Made by a program: the position numbers and the translations under genes
Source of the DNA: an uncultured Tenacibaculum sp.
Lineage (GTDB): Bacteria > Bacteroidota > Bacteroidia > Flavobacteriales > Flavobacteriaceae
Direction of reading: 5' to 3'
Length of the DNA: 64,000 nt
NCBI RefSeq assembly: GCF_947499065.1
Contig: NZ_CANMMT010000001.1
Span: forward strand, 682,001-746,000
The notes under the pieces: generated by a model
Database searches by the model: none
Told to the model about the DNA's origin: nothing
What the model saw: only the letters and a program-made list of their open reading frames with translations
In this document: positions 55,114-63,979 of the stretch, in pieces
Numbering within the stretch: position 1 is the stretch's first letter
Layout: every line of letters begins with the position of its first letter

Positions 55114-57750
55114 ATGACAACGTTAACAACAATAGAAGATTTAATTAGTTATTTAAAAGTTGGTGATTCAAATAGTAAAACCAACCAAGAAGTACTGATT
55201 AAAAAAATAACACAAGAACCTACTTTTAAAGAAGAAGCAATAAGTTTTCAGGATTTTGGATTGCAATATAAAAGAGTAGATGTTCCACAAACACTATATT
55301 TAGATAAGGATAATAGAGCTTTTGTAAAACGAGTGTATTCCACAGGTGTTTTTTATAGGCCGATTACTTATGATAAAAACCTAGATCTATATGCTGAACA
55401 AGAGATAGAAAATTACATTACAGAAATAACCATTCTAGATGAGTTATATAGTGATGGTTATGAATTTTATGTAAATAAAGAAGATACTTTAGTTGCTTCT
55501 ATTCAAATAGCAACCTTAAATAGTTTGAGTAACTATGTTGCTTATCAGAAAAGTGCTTTTTCCTATTTTAAAAGCTACCCTATTGTTCCTTATAAGTATA
55601 AAAGTGTATACGGAAATTCAATAGCAGATACGATTAAAGTAGTTGCGAACACTAAAAGTAACTTGATTCATAGATTTCCTGTTATTTCAAAATCATTTGG
55701 AAGTGGCTTTAGCTATTGCTTATCGTATTATTATAAAAAAGATAGTAATGAAATAAGAGGTATAGTTCCAACGGAAGAAGATTACCTATTTATAGGACTG
55801 CGTATTTATTGTAAAAACATTACTACAGTATTGCAGTTTTTAAACGAAACAATCTTTAATTATTACAAAGAATATACAGATTACCAATCTAAATGGCGTA
55901 ATTTATTTTTAATTAAATTAATTGAAAAAATAGCCCCTGCCTATAATAATAGTAAGTTAGATAATAAAGCAGCTATTGTATATCATTTAGCACAACCCTT
56001 ATACTATGCATTTAATATTGACTCTCTTTGGAATTTACTGGAAGGATTAGCCAAAGGCTACATACGAAACTATTTAAGCATTAATGAGGAAGATTTAATT
56101 ATAAAAACATTACGAATACTTTATTTTAGATACACGCACAGGCAAAAAACAAAAACCATAGACGGTTCAAAAGTACTAGAAGAGAAAGGTATTGGAAGTA
56201 AAGAAATAAATGATCTTTTTATTAAAAACTTATTAATTAGAAAAGCAGATAAAAAAATACTTTTATACAAGCTAATTGATGGTTTAAATGGAGAGCATTT
56301 TCAAACCTATGTATATTTTATTTGGAGTATCTGGAAAAGTAGCTCATATGCGAATATTAATCCCAAAACGAATAAACAAGTAGTAATTACCGATAAATCC
56401 CCTGTACTTTTAGCATATAAATCTAACAAAATTTTAGGATTTCATACTGATAATTCAAGTATAGATTGGGATGGAAGTCAAGCTTTAATTGATATTTCTG
56501 TTAACATAAAAACAGGTGAATTTGAAGAAGTAACCACAAGAACAGCCGATGGGAATGAAAAAAAATTGGTAGAAAAACAAGAAAAACACCAATATAGCTA
56601 CCATCCGTTTTCGCCATTGGTATTACAGAATAGTAAAAACCCTGCATTTCTATTAAAAGACAAAGACCAAAAAGAAGGTGTCCGTTTTACAAAGCTACCT
56701 GCATTCTTATTATATGCAAATGAACAAAAAGCTTTTTGGGAAAATGTATTGACAGGTGTAGAATATGGAGTCGATATATTAACCACAGTATCAGGTGTTG
56801 GTAATCTGATAAAAGTAGGACGGTTAGTAAAACTCCTTAAAAACGGAAAAACCTTATTTTATAAAACGAAACAAGCAACTAAAGCAATTATAGCTGTAAA
56901 GGCAGTAGCTGGTGTAATTGAAGTAAGTTCGGGAACCGTAAATACTTTGTTAAAGATCACAAGTATTGATGATACCGAGCTGGGAGAAAGTATTTCTAAA
57001 TATTTATTTTATTTAGAAATGGTAGCATTGACTGGAGAGGTTTCAGTGTTTTTAAAAGGAAAGCTTAAAACGACTGCAAGAGAGCTTTTAGGAAATCCTA
57101 AATTTGAGAAAAACCTAGACGATTTAGTTAAAAAAGGTGAGATTGATGAGGGTGCTAAGAAGAGGTCTCTTAAGGAAATAAATGAATTAGCAGAAGGTAT
57201 TGGGGATTACAGTGCAAGATTATCTAAGCGGGTTTCAAAAACTTTAGATAAAGCTCCAGATGTAATTAAAAATTTTGAGAATCAATTTAAATTAGAAGAA
57301 AATGAATGGGGTGGCGTTTATAATAAAAGAACTAAGTTTGAAGCGCAACATACTTCTAATTTAGAAGACGAAATTATATGGCCAAATTATATTTTAAATA
57401 ATATAGAAAATTGTATAGTTACTCATAACCATCCTTTAGGAACTGGGTTGAGTATTGAAGATCTCAAGTTTTTTATGAGTAATAGGTTAGTAGAATTAAG
57501 AGCTGTTGGTCCAGGGGGAAATGTATTTAGTTTAAAAAATGGAAAGATAATTGACGCAAGTAATATTAAGTTTATTAATTATGAAAGAGAGTTAGTTAAA
57601 TTAGATTTACAAATAAAAGCTATAGAAGAAAAATATAAATTTGCCTATACAATTTCAGTAGGAAGTACAAATAGAATTGATGCTAAAGTATTTAATGAAA
57701 TTTTTGATTTAATAAAAGATAAAGTTACTTATACATATTATGTTAACTAA
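55114..57750 (+). CDS. Polymorphic-toxin-like protein with a C-terminal HxH/JAB-like domain
   Basis: The frame opens at 55093 (885 codons); ATG 55114 (MTTLTTIED) is a likelier start, because the first 7 codons overlap the previous gene. Residue numbers here use the 885 frame. The N-terminal part (about 1-480) is a large unrecognised domain. A pre-toxin-like hydrophobic region lies at about 550-640 (VEYGVDILTTVSGVGNLIKVGRLVKLL). A linker and a C-terminal domain (about 730-885) follow, with THNHP (His778, His780), Ser787 and Asp790 and an upstream Glu (FEAQHTSNLEDE). The spacing H-x-H-x6-S-x2-D is one residue shorter than the RadC/AMSH pattern. The two genes downstream look like immunity genes. 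Confidence 0.72.
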   Translation: MTTLTTIEDLISYLKVGDSNSKTNQEVLIKKITQEPTFKEEAISFQDFGLQYKRVDVPQTLYLDKDNRAFVKRVYSTGVFYRPITYDKNLDLYAEQEIENYITEITILDELYSDGYEFYVNKEDTLVASIQIATLNSLSNYVAYQKSAFSYFKSYPIVPYKYKSVYGNSIADTIKVVANTKSNLIHRFPVISKSFGSGFSYCLSYYYKKDSNEIRGIVPTEEDYLFIGLRIYCKNITTVLQFLNETIFNYYKEYTDYQSKWRNLFLIKLIEKIAPAYNNSKLDNKAAIVYHLAQPLYYAFNIDSLWNLLEGLAKGYIRNYLSINEEDLIIKTLRILYFRYTHRQKTKTIDGSKVLEEKGIGSKEINDLFIKNLLIRKADKKILLYKLIDGLNGEHFQTYVYFIWSIWKSSSYANINPKTNKQVVITDKSPVLLAYKSNKILGFHTDNSSIDWDGSQALIDISVNIKTGEFEEVTTRTADGNEKKLVEKQEKHQYSYHPFSPLVLQNSKNPAFLLKDKDQKEGVRFTKLPAFLLYANEQKAFWENVLTGVEYGVDILTTVSGVGNLIKVGRLVKLLKNGKTLFYKTKQATKAIIAVKAVAGVIEVSSGTVNTLLKITSIDDTELGESISKYLFYLEMVALTGEVSVFLKGKLKTTARELLGNPKFEKNLDDLVKKGEIDEGAKKRSLKEINELAEGIGDYSARLSKRVSKTLDKAPDVIKNFENQFKLEENEWGGVYNKRTKFEAQHTSNLEDEIIWPNYILNNIENCIVTHNHPLGTGLSIEDLKFFMSNRLVELRAVGPGGNVFSLKNGKIIDASNIKFINYERELVKLDLQIKAIEEKYKFAYTISVGSTNRIDAKVFNEIFDLIKDKVTYTYYVN

Positions 57751-57764
57751 AAAAAATGAAATAG

Positions 57765-58337
57765 ATGAAAGAACAAAATATAAATTTAGATTTTTTGTAT
57801 TATCAAAGAAAGTTGATTTTAGATGGTGTAGATCCTAAAGAAGAAGAATATAAGTCGGTAGCACGAATATTTGAAAATGAAATGAAGAAATGTGAATTGA
57901 GTAAAGCAGTTCAATTAATTATACTAGGTTACAAAGAAAAATATGCACAGCATAAGTTTTATGGAGGATGTTTTTATGAAGTGAAAACTCCTATGGTAGA
58001 TACAGAATATCCAGATTATTTAGGTCCAAATGATTTTTATATGCCTAAACAAGAGATGAGTCGTAGAGATATAGAGCATTTGATACTACGTATTTTTAAG
58101 GATGATTACGAAAAAACTAATACAAGATATTTACAAGAGCTAGAATTGATGTTTACTGAGCCACAAGATTTAAATGATGTAATCGAAAAAACTTTAAAAG
58201 ACAAAGAGTTTTCAAAAAAAGAATCCTATAAATCTACATTTTTTATAGTCGAAGATTCTCCTATTTCAGAAATAGAGGTTAGTTCTAAAAAGTTTATTAT
58301 GCGAACAAATTCTGATAAATGGAAAGCCTATTATTAA
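57765..58337 (+). CDS. Unrecognised protein, candidate immunity gene (1)
   Basis: The 190-residue protein is predominantly helical and acidic (KEEEYKSVARIFENEMKKCELSK), with no signal peptide or membrane segment. It starts 14 bp after the toxin-like stop, the usual place for a dedicated immunity gene. No immunity family is recognised. It could alternatively be a second effector part or a chaperone. Confidence 0.5.
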   Translation: MKEQNINLDFLYYQRKLILDGVDPKEEEYKSVARIFENEMKKCELSKAVQLIILGYKEKYAQHKFYGGCFYEVKTPMVDTEYPDYLGPNDFYMPKQEMSRRDIEHLILRIFKDDYEKTNTRYLQELELMFTEPQDLNDVIEKTLKDKEFSKKESYKSTFFIVEDSPISEIEVSSKKFIMRTNSDKWKAYY

Positions 58338-58383
58338 TAACCATAGGATTTAAATTTATTTTACGAAAAAATAAAGAAATATC

Positions 58384-58722
58384 ATGTTAACAAATCAAGA
58401 AATGCTACAAATAGCGGAACGATTTGTAGGAAAAATAGGAAAAGAGAGTGATATAGAAACGGTATTATCTGAGGAGTTAGGTGGTAAAACATATGGTAAT
58501 GTTTATCATTTTGAATCTAAAGAATATATTTTAACAGGAGATTCAGGAAAAGCATTGGCAGGTAATGGTTTCTTTATGGTCGAAAAAGAAAATGGACGAG
58601 TTGTTATTTTTGGCACAGCTCTTCACTTAGAGGATTATTTAAAGGCATATGAAAATGGAACTTTTGAACCGAGTCTGAAAGGTTATTGGTACCCTGATGA
58701 AGATAGGTTTGACTACAAGTAA
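58384..58722 (+). CDS. YrhB/Imm35-like protein, candidate immunity gene (2)
   Basis: The 112-residue protein has the ALAGNGFFMVEKENGRVVIFGTALHLEDYLKAYE stretch that resembles the YrhB/Imm35 immunity pattern (NGPFLVxxxTGxVxxFGTA). It is small, soluble and acidic, as immunity proteins usually are. It lies 46 bp after the previous candidate and ends the island; a clear terminator follows. Its target is most economically the toxin-like protein upstream. Confidence 0.65.
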   Translation: MLTNQEMLQIAERFVGKIGKESDIETVLSEELGGKTYGNVYHFESKEYILTGDSGKALAGNGFFMVEKENGRVVIFGTALHLEDYLKAYENGTFEPSLKGYWYPDEDRFDYK

Positions 58723-58746
58723 CAATGTTCTCAGTTTAAACTATCC

Positions 58747-58773
58747 AAAACCGCTAATTTTAGCGGTTTTTTT
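58747..58773 (+). terminator. Intrinsic terminator ending the island
   Basis: AAAACCGCTAA / TTAGCGGTTTT with a TT loop and a T run, 25 bp past the Imm35-like stop. Confidence 0.9.
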
Positions 58774-58822
58774 GTGTCAGTATTTTTAATTTTTTCGACC
58801 AAGAATAAAACTATGCAAAACT

Positions 58823-59668
58823 ATGGCTATACAAGAAGTAACCTCACACTCGTACAAAGATATCTTTAGTTTACAAACAATTCAGTTTGAACGAACTTGT
58901 GTTATAAACAAACCGCAACGAATAGATGAATATAAAATCTTTTGGATAAAAGAAGGTAGTGGAAAATATAGTATAGATTTTGAAACCTATTCTTTTGAAG
59001 GAAATGTATTGTGTTTTTTATCGCCAGGACAAATATTTTCAGTTGAATCAGAAAATATCAATAAAGCACATATGTTAAGTTTTGTTAGAGACTTTTATTG
59101 TATTCAAACACACGATTCTGAAATAGCGTGTAATGGAATCTTATTTAATAATATCTATGAAACACCATTTGTAAAACCGTGTGAAAAAGACATAGAAAAA
59201 TTAAACTTCATTATTGAAAGCTTAAAAGATGAGTTAAAGAACACGGATACGGCTCAATACGACATGTTGCAAGCATATTTAAAACAGTTTATAATTCATT
59301 CGGTAAGAATCAAAAAAGAGCACCATATTATTAAAGAAGACTCCGAAACAAAGCTTTTTAAAGATTTTAGTTTGTTGGTAGAGCAAAATTTTAAAAAACT
59401 ACATAGCGTAACCGATTATGCAAATCGTTTAGGTATTTCTCCAAAATCATTGGCAAAGCATTTTCAAAAAATAGGAGCAAAAACACCAAGTGATTTTATT
59501 AAAGATAGAGTAATAACTGAAGCAAAACGACAACTTTTATATTCAACAGAAGCTATAAAAAATATTGCTTTCGATTTAGGATTTAATGATCCTGCATACT
59601 TTTCTCGCTTTTTTACAAAAGCAACAGGGCAATCGCCAAAACAATTTCAAAAAGAACAAAAGGCATAA
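58823..59668 (+). CDS. AraC-family transcription regulator
   Basis: The 281-residue protein has an N-terminal cupin-like sensing domain (about 10-135, with IFWIKEGSGKYSIDF and FLSPGQIFSVE). A C-terminal AraC double helix-turn-helix (about 180-281) contains LGISPKSLAKHFQKI, GFNDPAYFSRFFTKATGQSPKQF and other AraC signatures. It is soluble, unlike the membrane AraC protein at 38754. It probably regulates the genes behind it (small Cys protein, AhpD-like, cupredoxin-like) but this is inference. No binding site was identified. Confidence 0.9.
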   Translation: MAIQEVTSHSYKDIFSLQTIQFERTCVINKPQRIDEYKIFWIKEGSGKYSIDFETYSFEGNVLCFLSPGQIFSVESENINKAHMLSFVRDFYCIQTHDSEIACNGILFNNIYETPFVKPCEKDIEKLNFIIESLKDELKNTDTAQYDMLQAYLKQFIIHSVRIKKEHHIIKEDSETKLFKDFSLLVEQNFKKLHSVTDYANRLGISPKSLAKHFQKIGAKTPSDFIKDRVITEAKRQLLYSTEAIKNIAFDLGFNDPAYFSRFFTKATGQSPKQFQKEQKA

Positions 59669-59917
59669 AAAAACTCGCAACACACAAGGGCTACGAGTAA
59701 GGGGTATTATTAAAGGGGGTATAACATAAGGGGATATGTTATGTAATAATGAGACAAATATAACATTCTTTTTCAATCAGCCAATTAACATAGGTTAATA
59801 TTTTAAAAAAAGTCCTAATCATAGGAACCTTTGTCCATTTTTAGAAGAGCATTCTCGTCGCATCTTTGTACTAGAATTTTAACCGATGGTTTTCACGGTT
59901 AATCAAAACAAAAAAAG

Positions 59918-60013
59918 ATGAAGACAAAAGAATATCAATGCCCTAATTGTTGGGGATACCAAGAATACGAAAATCAATTTTCTGAAAGAGAATTGTGTGA
60001 CAAACAAAAATAA
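59918..60013 (+). CDS. Small cysteine-containing protein (31 residues)
   Basis: ATG 59918 gives KTKEYQCPNCWGYQEYENQFSE...LCDKQK and ends at TAA 60011-60013, just before the AhpD-like gene (ATG 60035). CPNCWG is a zinc-ribbon-like knuckle, and a third Cys lies in ELCDK. I recall slightly longer flavobacterial proteins beginning CPNCWG.QEY, so this copy may be shortened. The coding call depends on the motif and the conserved context. Confidence 0.55.
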   Translation: MKTKEYQCPNCWGYQEYENQFSERELCDKQK

Positions 60014-60034
60014 GAACCTAAAAAAAATAAAGAA

Positions 60035-60592
60035 ATGAGTACAAGAATTGAAACATTAAACCCAGAAACTACAACAGGAAAATCAAAAGAATTATTTGAT
60101 GCAGTACAAAACAAATTAGGATTTATCCCTAATTTAATAAAAGTGTTTGGTAATTCACCAGCAACATTACAAAGCTATTTAAGCTTAGGAGAATTGACAG
60201 CAAGCGGAAACTTTTCTAATAAATTTAGAGAGCAATTAGCTTTAGCAATCGCAGAAGAAAATGAGTGTAACTATTGTTTATCAGCACATACTGCTATTGG
60301 TAAAATGAATGGTTTAACTGAAGAAGAAACTGCTCAAAACAGACAAGGAATAGCAGCTGACGCAAAAGTACAAGCAGGATTAAATTTTGCACAAAGTGTA
60401 ACTAAAAATAGAGGTAAAGTAAGTTCTGAAGAGATAGCAGCAGTAAAAGCAGCAGGTTATAACGACGGAGATGTATTAGAGATAGTATTAAACGTAGTGT
60501 CAAATACATTAACAAACTATGTTAACCACATTGCTGAAACTGAAATCGATTTTCCAAAAGTAGAATCAGGAAAATTTAACGTAAACGCATAA
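60035..60592 (+). CDS. Carboxymuconolactone decarboxylase/AhpD-like protein
   Basis: The 185-residue protein has the CMD/AhpD core with the CxxC-H motif NECNYCLSAHTAIGK (about 82-96), where the two Cys and the His form the peroxidase-like active site. The N-terminal helix LFDAVQNKLGFIPNLIKVFGNSP is typical of the uncharacterised peroxidase-related subfamily. Such proteins act on peroxides or in alkylhydroperoxide reduction. It is preceded by a small Cys protein and followed by a cupredoxin-like gene, all on the plus strand. Confidence 0.88.
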   Translation: MSTRIETLNPETTTGKSKELFDAVQNKLGFIPNLIKVFGNSPATLQSYLSLGELTASGNFSNKFREQLALAIAEENECNYCLSAHTAIGKMNGLTEEETAQNRQGIAADAKVQAGLNFAQSVTKNRGKVSSEEIAAVKAAGYNDGDVLEIVLNVVSNTLTNYVNHIAETEIDFPKVESGKFNVNA

Positions 60593-60706
60593 TAAAATTT
60601 GAGTTAGTTCTTGTAGTAATATGTGAGGCATAACTATAATAACGGAGTTATAGGCTACAAGGCTGCTCAACCCTTAAATAAATCCATAATTATAAAAACA
60701 AATCAA

Positions 60707-61069
60707 ATGAAACGTATTATCGCAATTTTAGTATTAACATTAGGAATCGCTTTTCAAGCAAATGCACAAGATGTTAAAACAGTAGCTTTAGAGCAAACTA
60801 AAGGAGAGTTTACTCAAAAAGCATTAACCTTAAAAGAGGGAACTTATATTTTTGAAATTTCAAACAAAGGAGTAGGACATGATGTAGGTTTTGTGTTAGC
60901 TCCAAAAGGAAAAGTAGAAGCAAAAGATCATATCAAAAATGCATATGTAACTTCTTTAGTAAAGAATAATGGAAAGTCTACTTCTAAGAAAGTAACTTTG
61001 AAAAAGGGAGAGTATGTATACTTTTGCCCATTAAATCCAACACCACAATACAGCTTAAAAGTAGAGTAA
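60707..61069 (+). CDS. Cupredoxin-like exported protein
   Basis: From ATG 60707 (MKRIIAILVL...ANAQD) the protein is 120 residues with a signal peptide. The mature part is a cupredoxin-like beta-sandwich with TLKEGTYIFEISNKGVGHDVGFVL and a late VYFCPLNPTPQY. The His (GVGHDV) and Cys (YFCPL) positions suit a type 1 copper site. However, the usual His and Met after the Cys are absent in CPLNPTPQY, so copper binding may be lost or altered. The frame is open from 60623, but the signal peptide defines the start. A strong terminator follows. Confidence 0.75.
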   Translation: MKRIIAILVLTLGIAFQANAQDVKTVALEQTKGEFTQKALTLKEGTYIFEISNKGVGHDVGFVLAPKGKVEAKDHIKNAYVTSLVKNNGKSTSKKVTLKKGEYVYFCPLNPTPQYSLKVE

Positions 61070-61087
61070 GCTTTTTTATATAGAAAA

Positions 61088-61116
61088 GAAAACCCCGCAA
61101 ATATTGCGGGGTTTTC
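61088..61116. terminator. Bidirectional terminator between convergent genes
   Basis: GAAAACCCCGCAA / TTGCGGGGTTTTC with a 3-nt loop, a perfect 13-bp stem. It serves the cupredoxin-like gene and the convergent lipoprotein gene at 61123. Confidence 0.9.
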
Positions 61117-61122
61117 TGGTTA

Positions 61123-61869
61123 TTATTCTTTTTTTGAATCAATCATTGCTATTAATTTATTTAAAGATGATTTAATTTTATTTGAGTTGGCTTTTTTAAG
61201 CATTAATTCCGATTTGTGTCTCATTTTACTGTAATCAGCATTTGGATAAAGAGTAATTAATTGAGTAAAATAAGAATCAATTCCTTTAGCAAGTTTAGAC
61301 TTTCCTTCTTCAGTAAATGAGTTTTCATTATTAATCTGATCTAAATAGATTAAATAGTTTTTTATGAGAGTGTTTATGTTACTATTAATGTTGTTTTCTA
61401 CAGTTTTAGAATTTGGGTCATCAGCATTTTCTTTAATGTTATCATTCCCTAATTTGAAATATCTAAGTTGTAGACCTAATCCAAAATGCCATGTAGCTAG
61501 TAACTCTTGATCATAAAGATACATATCTCTTCTATCAGTAGATTCATAAATACGAGTCATGTCTTTCCATTTGTTAAAAAACTTCTCAGCAACTTTATTT
61601 TTGTGTTTTAATCCTAGTTTTTTATCATCTAGAATAACTTTATAGTTTTTTTCATCAGTTAATTTTTCAACAACAATCCTAGTTTTAGGGTCTTTGAAGT
61701 TTGGGAGTTTTTCATCACTTTCATAACCAAATCGTAATGTTCTAACAACTTCGTCATAATCATTTACATCCCAATATCTTTTATCTGTAGGGAATTGATT
61801 TTTTTCATTAGAGCAATTAATTAATAATAAGGTAATTGAGAGATAAAGGATGTAATTAATTCTTTTCAT
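61123..61869 (-). CDS. Lipoprotein of unknown function, partner of the DUF922-like gene
   Basis: From ATG 61869 (MKRINYILYLSITLLLINC) the protein is 248 residues with a lipoprotein Cys at about 19. The mature part is helical and charged (DDYDEVVRTLRFGYESDEKLPNFKDP early), without a recognised domain. The start overlaps the end of the upstream DUF922-like gene by 14 bp, so the two are co-transcribed and probably work together. The frame extends to 61899 but the signal peptide begins at 61869. Confidence 0.65.
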   Translation of the reverse strand: MKRINYILYLSITLLLINCSNEKNQFPTDKRYWDVNDYDEVVRTLRFGYESDEKLPNFKDPKTRIVVEKLTDEKNYKVILDDKKLGLKHKNKVAEKFFNKWKDMTRIYESTDRRDMYLYDQELLATWHFGLGLQLRYFKLGNDNIKENADDPNSKTVENNINSNINTLIKNYLIYLDQINNENSFTEEGKSKLAKGIDSYFTQLITLYPNADYSKMRHKSELMLKKANSNKIKSSLNKLIAMIDSKKE

Positions 61870-62557
61870 TAAATTTAATTTTTGTTTTTTTAAACTCATT
61901 AAGCAAATTTAATAAACTGTCGATTTCTTTTTCATATTTCTTTTGCTGATTATAAACATAACTATGAAATGTTGCAGAATCATACTCTTTTTGGAAAAGC
62001 CTTTCTTCTTCTTTTATATTCTTAATGATTTTTTTGATTTCGTTTTTACTAATTTGATTTAATTTTGAGATTTTATTTTTAGCTTTTCGAACAAATAATT
62101 CAGTGATTTTGAAGTGATATTTTTCATGTGTTAATAAATCAGTACTGTTTGTATGCTTATTATAAACAAAAGAACGAGAAGGATGAAATAAAGAATTGAT
62201 AGTTACAGAATCGTCATGGATTTTACTATTTATTGAAGTAACTATGTATGCAAATTTTTCATTACCATATAATGTTTTTTTAAAGAATTCCAATCCACGA
62301 AAATTCTGAAAGGTAATTTGATTGTATTTGTCAAAAGTCATAGGTTTTTCATAGTTTAAAAAGTTTATATGACTTAAAATAGCTAAAAATATTATGGAAA
62401 AAAAAAGAGTTGCAATACTATATTTTGTATAGGATAATAACTTTCTTTGTGTTTTTTTGTATTCTTTTTTACGCTCTTTTAATACTTTTATTAATTGATA
62501 AAATACAGGAGAAAAGTATAATAAGAAAATTAATACAATTATTAACCTATCATTCAT
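61856..62557 (-). CDS. DUF922-like membrane protein with HExxH motif
   Basis: The 233-residue protein has two N-terminal membrane helices (about 5-24 and 45-65). A domain with LLTHEKYHFKITELFVRKAK (about 140) follows, giving an HExxH-F-x-I-x-E pattern typical of DUF922 proteins, which are suspected zinc peptidases. The C-terminal part (LFQKEYDSATFHSYVYNQQKKYEKEIDSLL) matches the rest of that family. The N-terminal membrane part is an addition to the usual secreted form. It is 5' to the lipoprotein gene and overlaps it by 14 bp. Confidence 0.7.
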   Translation of the reverse strand: MNDRLIIVLIFLLYFSPVFYQLIKVLKERKKEYKKTQRKLLSYTKYSIATLFFSIIFLAILSHINFLNYEKPMTFDKYNQITFQNFRGLEFFKKTLYGNEKFAYIVTSINSKIHDDSVTINSLFHPSRSFVYNKHTNSTDLLTHEKYHFKITELFVRKAKNKISKLNQISKNEIKKIIKNIKEEERLFQKEYDSATFHSYVYNQQKKYEKEIDSLLNLLNEFKKTKIKFNEKN

Positions 62558-62638
62558 GTGTAAAGATTCGTTAGCGCTTAGGTTATATTAATAATTTATA
62601 ATTAAGAATGTCTAGCAATTTTTGAAAGTTAAAAATAA

Positions 62639-62665
62639 TAAAAAAACCTTAGTGGTAAACTAAGG
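62639..62665 (-). terminator. Intrinsic terminator of the aminopeptidase P gene
   Basis: CCTTAG / CTAAGG with a 7-nt loop, followed on the minus strand by a run of eight U; 22 bp past the stop at 62687. Confidence 0.85.
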
Positions 62666-62686
62666 CTTTATAAGAAAAATAAAAGA

Positions 62687-63979
62687 TTATTTATTCATAA
62701 TATCTTCAATCTCATCAGCTTCAATTGGAATATTACGCATTAAGTTGAATGGTTCTCCAGTTTCTTGGATAACTACATCATCTTCTAAACGAACACCAAA
62801 GCCTTCCTCTGGAATATAAATACCAGGTTCAACAGTAAATACCATATTAGCTTGCATTGGCTCATGTAGTAAACCATAATCATGAGTATCTAATCCCATA
62901 TGGTGAGAAGTTCCATGCATAAAGTATTTTTTATAAGCTGGCCAGTTTGGATCTTCGTTTTGTACATCAGCTTTATCTAATAAACCTAAACCTAACAATT
63001 CAGAAGTCATTAGTTTACCAACTTCTACATGATAATCAGCCCAGATGGTTCCTGGAACTAATAATTTTGTAGCATCGTTTTTTACACGATTTACAGCATT
63101 ATATACAGCTTTTTGTCTATCAGTAAAACGACCAGAAACAGGTACCGTTCTTGTCATATCAGATGAATAGTTCGCATATTCTGCACCAACATCCATTAAA
63201 ACTAAATCGCCAGCCTTACATTGTTGATTGTTTTCAATGTAGTGCAATACGTTTGCATTGTTTCCTGAAGCTATAATTGGTGTATAAGCGAATTTTTTAG
63301 AACGATTTCTAATGAATTCGTGGATAAATTCAGCTTCAATTTCATATTCCCAAACACCAGGTTTTATAAAGTCTAAAACACGTCTAAAACCTTTTTCCGT
63401 AATGTCACAAGCAGTTTGTAATAAGTCTAACTCAATTTGATCTTTAAGAGAGCGTAAACGCTGTAAAATAGGATTACTTTTAGCTACTGAATGTGCTGGG
63501 TATTTTGCTAATAACCATTTGTTAAAACGAGCTTCACGAGTTTCTGTTTCTACAGAAGCACGATAGTGCTCATTTGTGTTAATATAAACAGTATCTGCTA
63601 AAGCCATCATTTCAGCTAATACTTTTTCTAAGTCTTGTAACCAAAAAACAGATTTAATACCACTTGTTGCTAAAGCTTTTTCTTTAGTCAATTTTTCACC
63701 TTCCCAAACAGCAATGTGCTCATTGGTTTCGCGTAAGAATAAAACTTCACGTAAGTTTTCTTTTGGGCAATCAGGGAACACTACTAAAATACTTTCTTCT
63801 TGGTCTACACCACTTAAAAAGAAAATATCTCTATGTTGTTCAAAAGGTAAAGTACTATCAGCACTTACTGGATATATATCATTCGAATTAAAAACAGCTA
63901 AACTATTAGGCTTCATTTGAGCCATAAAGTTTTTACGATTTTTAATAAATAAATCTCTATTTATTGGATGGTATTTCAT
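62687..63979 (-). CDS. pepP: Xaa-Pro aminopeptidase (M24B, aminopeptidase P)
   Basis: The 430-residue protein has the aminopeptidase P layout: an N-terminal domain (about 1-170), then the pita-bread metallopeptidase domain. The dinuclear metal ligands are visible: Asp in LMDVGAEY and SSDMTRT, His in HGTSHHMGLDTHD, Glu in VEPGIYI and Glu in RLEDDVVI. It removes N-terminal residues next to proline, in the cytoplasm (no signal peptide). The start codon is 21 bp inside the window edge, so the upstream promoter is only partly visible. Confidence 0.93.
   Translation of the reverse strand: MKYHPINRDLFIKNRKNFMAQMKPNSLAVFNSNDIYPVSADSTLPFEQHRDIFFLSGVDQEESILVVFPDCPKENLREVLFLRETNEHIAVWEGEKLTKEKALATSGIKSVFWLQDLEKVLAEMMALADTVYINTNEHYRASVETETREARFNKWLLAKYPAHSVAKSNPILQRLRSLKDQIELDLLQTACDITEKGFRRVLDFIKPGVWEYEIEAEFIHEFIRNRSKKFAYTPIIASGNNANVLHYIENNQQCKAGDLVLMDVGAEYANYSSDMTRTVPVSGRFTDRQKAVYNAVNRVKNDATKLLVPGTIWADYHVEVGKLMTSELLGLGLLDKADVQNEDPNWPAYKKYFMHGTSHHMGLDTHDYGLLHEPMQANMVFTVEPGIYIPEEGFGVRLEDDVVIQETGEPFNLMRNIPIEADEIEDIMNK

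Noticed and set aside
41188-58722. Intact prophage
   Set aside because: No integrase, terminase, portal, capsid, sheath or tube gene, no tRNA at either side, and I found no direct repeats that would be attachment sites.
59881-59900. Regulatory hairpin before the CPNCW gene
   Set aside because: AACCG / CGGTT is only a 5-bp stem with a 10-nt loop; too weak to claim.
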